Below, in pieces: positions 60,437 to 64,000 of a DNA stretch of 64,000 bases; position 1 is the stretch's first letter, and each line of letters starts with the position of its first letter. Location of the stretch: NCBI RefSeq assembly GCF_017916325.1, contig NC_090148.1, positions 1 to 64,000 of the forward strand, in the 5' to 3' direction. The notes under the pieces were generated by a model. The model was not told the origin of the DNA. It made no database searches and worked only from the letters and a program-made list of their open reading frames with translations. Position numbers and translations under genes: made by a program. This DNA is from Leishmania martiniquensis. Lineage: Eukaryota > Euglenozoa > Kinetoplastea > Trypanosomatida > Trypanosomatidae.

Positions 60437-62767
60437 CTACGGGGATGCAGAGTAGACGTACTCCATGACACCCTTGTGGTACGAGCTCATCAAGTGATCG
60501 CGCAGCTGAATGCGCATGTTCGACCGCTCCGTCAGCAAGGCGATAGCGATCGCCGGATCGACGGTGTTTATGTACTTGCCGCGTGGGTGCCAAAGAAAGT
60601 GGAAGAAGCCAAGCGGGTCCATCGATTGCTTTTCGCGATGTTGAGAGGTACAGAGCTGCTCGAAGCTGGAGTTGTGCGTGCTACTACGTGCCGCCCCTAT
60701 GTTATGTACATCGTTGTCGAAGGGCTGGCGGCTTGACTCGAAAAGATCCCCGTTCACAGTCGCGTTCACGCGAACCGCCGCATCGGGCGGCGACAGCGCA
60801 TTCTTCGAAGTTTTCTTTGCTTTAAGTGTGCTACCAAGCGCTATCGCCATTGAGCGGTGGCGCACAGTTCGCATAAATTTGGAGAGAGACGAGCGACTCT
60901 CCTCAGTCGCCTCCGCAGCCTGTGACGCGCTCGTGGGGTCATGAGGCTCCTCGTGCGAAGCGGTCCAGGTAGTAACGCTTTCCCGTACCTCCCTCGCCGA
61001 GGCGACGCTGCCGTCGTGCCCCACAATCGTAGCGCAGCCCACCACGTTTCCAGAGTTCAGCAGCGAATCCACGTAGCTGACCCGTGGCACCATGTCGCTG
61101 GCGTTCACGAAGTGGTGGAGGTTCTTGGTGAGGTTATGTTGGATGAGGACGTTTGACAGGGATCGACTGGCGATGAGCGGCGCGCCGAAGGTCACGCACA
61201 ACAGCCGATCACGTGTCTCCTGTGTGTTCTCCAGCAGCAGGCATGTCGTCACCCACGAGGCGGCAGCGCCCCCGATACCGTGGCCGCAGAGCACCACATC
61301 CTCGCCCTTTTTCACCATGCCCAGCACAAGCTCCTGCACGCGCTGCATGATGTTATCATGGGTCATGAAAGCGAGAAGGCCCTTCCGCATGCTCCACGCA
61401 GCCACAGCCGTGTCCAGTCCCTCGCCGTGAGCCGCCTCCCTGCTCTCCACAACCTTGCCAAGCGCACGCTGCCGCTTCTGAGCATCGCCGCTCCACAGCT
61501 CCCGAGTTACCATGCGCGTGCTTAGCACCTGATACACGGCAGCCCGTCGGCTGGCGCCGGAGTTGAAGGCGACGATGCTCACTTTGCCCGGACAGCTGAA
61601 CACTGTGAAAAACTCAGTTACCTCAACCAGTCGCAGCAGTCTCGCGTATTCGTGGAGGCCCATCATGGCCAGCGAGATGCACGGCATCGCCAGCGACTCC
61701 CCCGCGATGCCACACGCCACCAGGGAGAGGAGCACCTTACGCGGGGCGCACGTGCTGCCAGTCGGGCCGGAAAACAGACGCCTCTCCGTCCCCGACGGCA
61801 GCGCAGCAGCAAAGAGAGCGTCCGCCTCGGCGGTGGTGAGGGCGGCCGCGATGGTGTCGTGCTTGGCGCGCACCATATCCTCCACCGCCGCCGCCGATAG
61901 CGAACCGGCAGCGTCGGCGTGCATTGCGCCCTTCGTCGGCACGCTAATCCCAACATGGCAGGGTCCGTGCATCGTCAAGGTAACGGTGGGGGTCCTGCAG
62001 ATGCCGCACCTATCGGCGTATGAGAGGGGGGCAGTGCAGGTCGGGTTGATGCAGCGCTGCGGAGCCTCCATCTCGCATCCGAGCGCATACAGGCCCCAGT
62101 GAAAGGGGCTCGTCTTCTCGAGTGGTAACTTTACCAGCGAGGCTTTGGCGTCCGCATGGCCCTCCTTGCCACTCCCACCTAGCGCCTCGTAAGAGCCGTG
62201 GCGCAGATGGGTAACGAAGGCCAGTGCCTTGGGCACGGCGCACGAGTCACAGACGCGGCATATCTGGCCACTAATGAAGTCGGTCATACGCAGGCGCTTG
62301 CTGCACTCCAGGCAGTGGAGACGCCAGCATCGTCGGCAGTGATGACGGCTCGGCGGGATCATGAGGAAGCGGCGGCAGGCGTAGCAGCGCTGGCATGCGC
62401 ACGCTAATTTCGAAAGCCCACAGGCGTCGCAGCGGCCATCGGTTCCGCCTCGGTAGCAGGAGCCGTACCGTTTGGCACTGCCTCTGCTTTGCTGGCCAAC
62501 GGAATCGGACATGACCGTCGCTGCCTCAGGCCCTAACGAGCTCTCCTTGCTCTGCGTCGTTGGGGTGGCCCCAGAGGGATCACATAAGCGGGCGCTGCCT
62601 TTATCCCAGTAGTCGCCCGCTGCATACGGCTCATTGGTCCCATCGCGTCTGCTGGAAGACTTTCCCGCCGAGGTCAGCGACCTCGGCGTCACGGATGCCG
62701 GCGAGGAGCCGTCAGCCGCAGCTGCGCGCGGTGAGGTGCCGTGGAGCCTCGAGAAAAGGCCCTTCAT
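60437..62767 (-). CDS. FYVE zinc finger plus class 3 lipase-like protein, copy 2
   Basis: 776 aa, by eye identical in protein sequence to the copy at 56509-58839, with the same Cys/His cluster (113-178) and the same GHGIGG elbow (495-500) lacking the Ser nucleophile. The identity of two copies over 2.3 kb, with nearly identical spacers, points to recent duplication or continuing gene conversion. Its 3' flank differs from that of copy 1 beyond about 550 bases after the stop, because here it continues into the spacer of the neighbouring unit. Since the substitution is present in both copies it is unlikely to be a sequencing slip, unless one copy was used to fill the other in assembly. Confidence 0.92.
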   Translation of the reverse strand: MKGLFSRLHGTSPRAAAADGSSPASVTPRSLTSAGKSSSRRDGTNEPYAAGDYWDKGSARLCDPSGATPTTQSKESSLGPEAATVMSDSVGQQSRGSAKRYGSCYRGGTDGRCDACGLSKLACACQRCYACRRFLMIPPSRHHCRRCWRLHCLECSKRLRMTDFISGQICRVCDSCAVPKALAFVTHLRHGSYEALGGSGKEGHADAKASLVKLPLEKTSPFHWGLYALGCEMEAPQRCINPTCTAPLSYADRCGICRTPTVTLTMHGPCHVGISVPTKGAMHADAAGSLSAAAVEDMVRAKHDTIAAALTTAEADALFAAALPSGTERRLFSGPTGSTCAPRKVLLSLVACGIAGESLAMPCISLAMMGLHEYARLLRLVEVTEFFTVFSCPGKVSIVAFNSGASRRAAVYQVLSTRMVTRELWSGDAQKRQRALGKVVESREAAHGEGLDTAVAAWSMRKGLLAFMTHDNIMQRVQELVLGMVKKGEDVVLCGHGIGGAAASWVTTCLLLENTQETRDRLLCVTFGAPLIASRSLSNVLIQHNLTKNLHHFVNASDMVPRVSYVDSLLNSGNVVGCATIVGHDGSVASAREVRESVTTWTASHEEPHDPTSASQAAEATEESRSSLSKFMRTVRHRSMAIALGSTLKAKKTSKNALSPPDAAVRVNATVNGDLFESSRQPFDNDVHNIGAARSSTHNSSFEQLCTSQHREKQSMDPLGFFHFLWHPRGKYINTVDPAIAIALLTERSNMRIQLRDHLMSSYHKGVMEYVYSASP

Positions 62768-64000
62768 GTCTGATATGGGCGGCGCGCACGCGGAGACCCG
62801 CCAAGACAGCTCTACGCGCGAAGGGGTATGGATGGGGGGATGAGAGGACAGAGATGAGGCTGGTGCTGATGGTGTGGCGACAGGGGGAGAGAGAGCGGAA
62901 GAGGAGAAAAAATCGAAACGATGAAAGGCGATGTTACAGTTGCAGCTGTGCTACGCGTGTGCACTTTCTTCGGTGCGCAGGGAGAGCAGTTGTGGGCAAA
63001 GAGAGTGGGGGAGGAAGGATGAGGAGCTGCGGCGAGCGGGGCGCGGAGTCAGAAGAGGATAGAAGCGCCAACAGCAAAGAGGGCAACGCACAGAGGGGGG
63101 AAGAGGGAAGAGGGGGCGCACACAGACGCTAACGCTGAAGCGCTGCACTGAGGGCCCAAATCAGAGCAGAGCACAGAGAGGAGCCCAGAGAAAAACGAAA
63201 AGCACAAAGCAAGCGAAGGCAGCAAATAAATAAATGAGAAGTGCGGTGCAGTCGGCGACCCTCACATAACGGCAGCGCTGCCGACGATGCCCTCTCCTCT
63301 TTTGTTGCTGTCCGGAGGGGCCTTTGCCCGCCCCTTTTCTGTGTGAGGGGGGGAGGTGTAGGGGAGGAGAAGTGACGAGGTTGGAGGGCACAACGCACAA
63401 ACGCAGACGCGCGCCGGCACCAGATGTGCGCGGGTGTCGACAGATACCGCGCGACGAGAGGCGACAGCGACAGAAGAGAGGCCGGACCGACAGCGCGCAG
63501 AGAGCTGAAGAGGGAGGGGGAGCGCAATGAGAGAAGTGGGCGCGAAAGAAGCGAAAGAGGGCTGAGAAAGAGGAGTGTGGGAGAGGGGGGACGCAAGAAG
63601 ACAGAAGCGGGGTCAGCAGAGAGTGTGAGTGGGTATATGCGAAGGAAACGAGGCGGCGCAGTTACCCCGCACCGAGACAGGAAAAGGTGCGCATACACGC
63701 GCACATACGCATGTGCACAGCGGGACGTGAGCAGGTGCGGGTGGGGGTCGCTGAAGGGGATGTGCAGAAAGGGGCGGGCGAACGCCTCTGTTTTTGCTTT
63801 CAGCGCGCCCGCGGTGCCGCTGATCGCTCCGGCGCAACGCCATCCGCAGCATGGCAGCCGGTGCCCGCGGGCGGTGCATCCCTGTGACCTCCACACGCCG
63901 TGGATGCTTGGCCCGGTCACCATCAGAGGTGGGGTTCGGCCTTTGGCGGAGATGGGCAGGGGGGAGGTGGGGCTCCTCGGACTCCTCACAGAGCGGGTAC
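62768..64000. other. Upstream spacer of copy 2 and start of a third array unit
   Basis: 62768-63816 repeats the spacer at 58840-59886. From 63817 the sequence repeats the 3' flank of the lipase-like gene, so another copy should lie just beyond the window. No separate gene seen. Confidence 0.8.

Larger units (their letters stand above)
55957..64000 (-). repeat. Tandem array of about 3.93-kb units carrying the FYVE/lipase-like gene
   Basis: Sequence from about 55957 recurs at 59887 and again at 63817, giving unit lengths of 3929 and 3930 bases. Units 1 (55957-59886) and 2 (59887-63816) are complete; unit 3 is cut by the window edge. The two coding copies appear identical at the protein level; the differences I could see are single-base changes in homopolymers in the spacers (for example an extra A near 56323 and an extra G near 62883). 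Left of 55957 the sequence is unique, while left of 59887 and 63817 it is the upstream spacer of the previous gene copy. Confidence 0.93.

Overview
This window looks like the left end of a Leishmania (or very close Leishmaniinae) chromosome. Positions 1-1040 are telomeric CCCTAA repeats. Every gene I can support lies on the minus strand, without introns, separated by long G+C-rich spacers full of (GT)n, (AG)n and homopolymer tracts. Most genes have a polypyrimidine tract and AG (on the minus strand) a short way upstream of the first in-frame ATG. That is the trans-splicing layout of a trypanosomatid polycistronic unit, here transcribed toward the telomere. No strand switch, tRNA, rRNA or snRNA gene was found. 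The gene content and order (WD40, cis-prenyltransferase, RNase HII, mitochondrial DNA polymerase I B, M32 carboxypeptidase, SURF1, kinesin-13, PKA regulatory subunit, MYST-like protein) agree, from memory, with the beginning of Leishmania chromosome 13. The species cannot be fixed from this sequence alone.

Layout from telomere inward: telomere (1-1040); gene-free subtelomere (1041-3460); LisH-CTLH-WD40 protein, cis-prenyltransferase and two coiled-coil unknowns (3.5-10.8 kb); RNase HII, two neighbouring genes sharing ERL/RLYED motifs, and POLIB (11.4-21.1 kb); a 3 kb spacer; M32 carboxypeptidase, an unknown, SURF1 and a coiled-coil unknown (24-32.6 kb); kinesin-13 with TRAF-type zinc fingers, an unknown and a PhyH-like protein (35-41.4 kb); PKA-R, MYST-like and TPR proteins (43-49.2 kb); one more unknown (52.3-53.2 kb); then a tandem array of a FYVE-plus-class-3-lipase gene, with two complete copies and the start of a third unit cut by the window edge (about 55,957-64,000).

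These are not operons in the bacterial sense, and neighbours need not share a pathway. Several products are mitochondrial or probably so (POLIB, SURF1). Others belong to signalling (PKA-R), the cytoskeleton (kinesin-13), chromatin (MYST-like) and dolichol synthesis (cis-prenyltransferase).

The most interesting pattern is that three enzyme-like genes lack residues their families need. The lipase array has Gly in place of the nucleophile Ser. The MYST protein lacks the catalytic Glu and the acetyl-CoA loop glycines. The PhyH-like protein lacks recognisable iron ligands. POLIB carries an intact-looking DEDDh exonuclease inserted in its thumb, plus what looks like a decayed exonuclease at the usual place. 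Start codons given here are the first in-frame ATG downstream of a plausible splice acceptor where one could be found.
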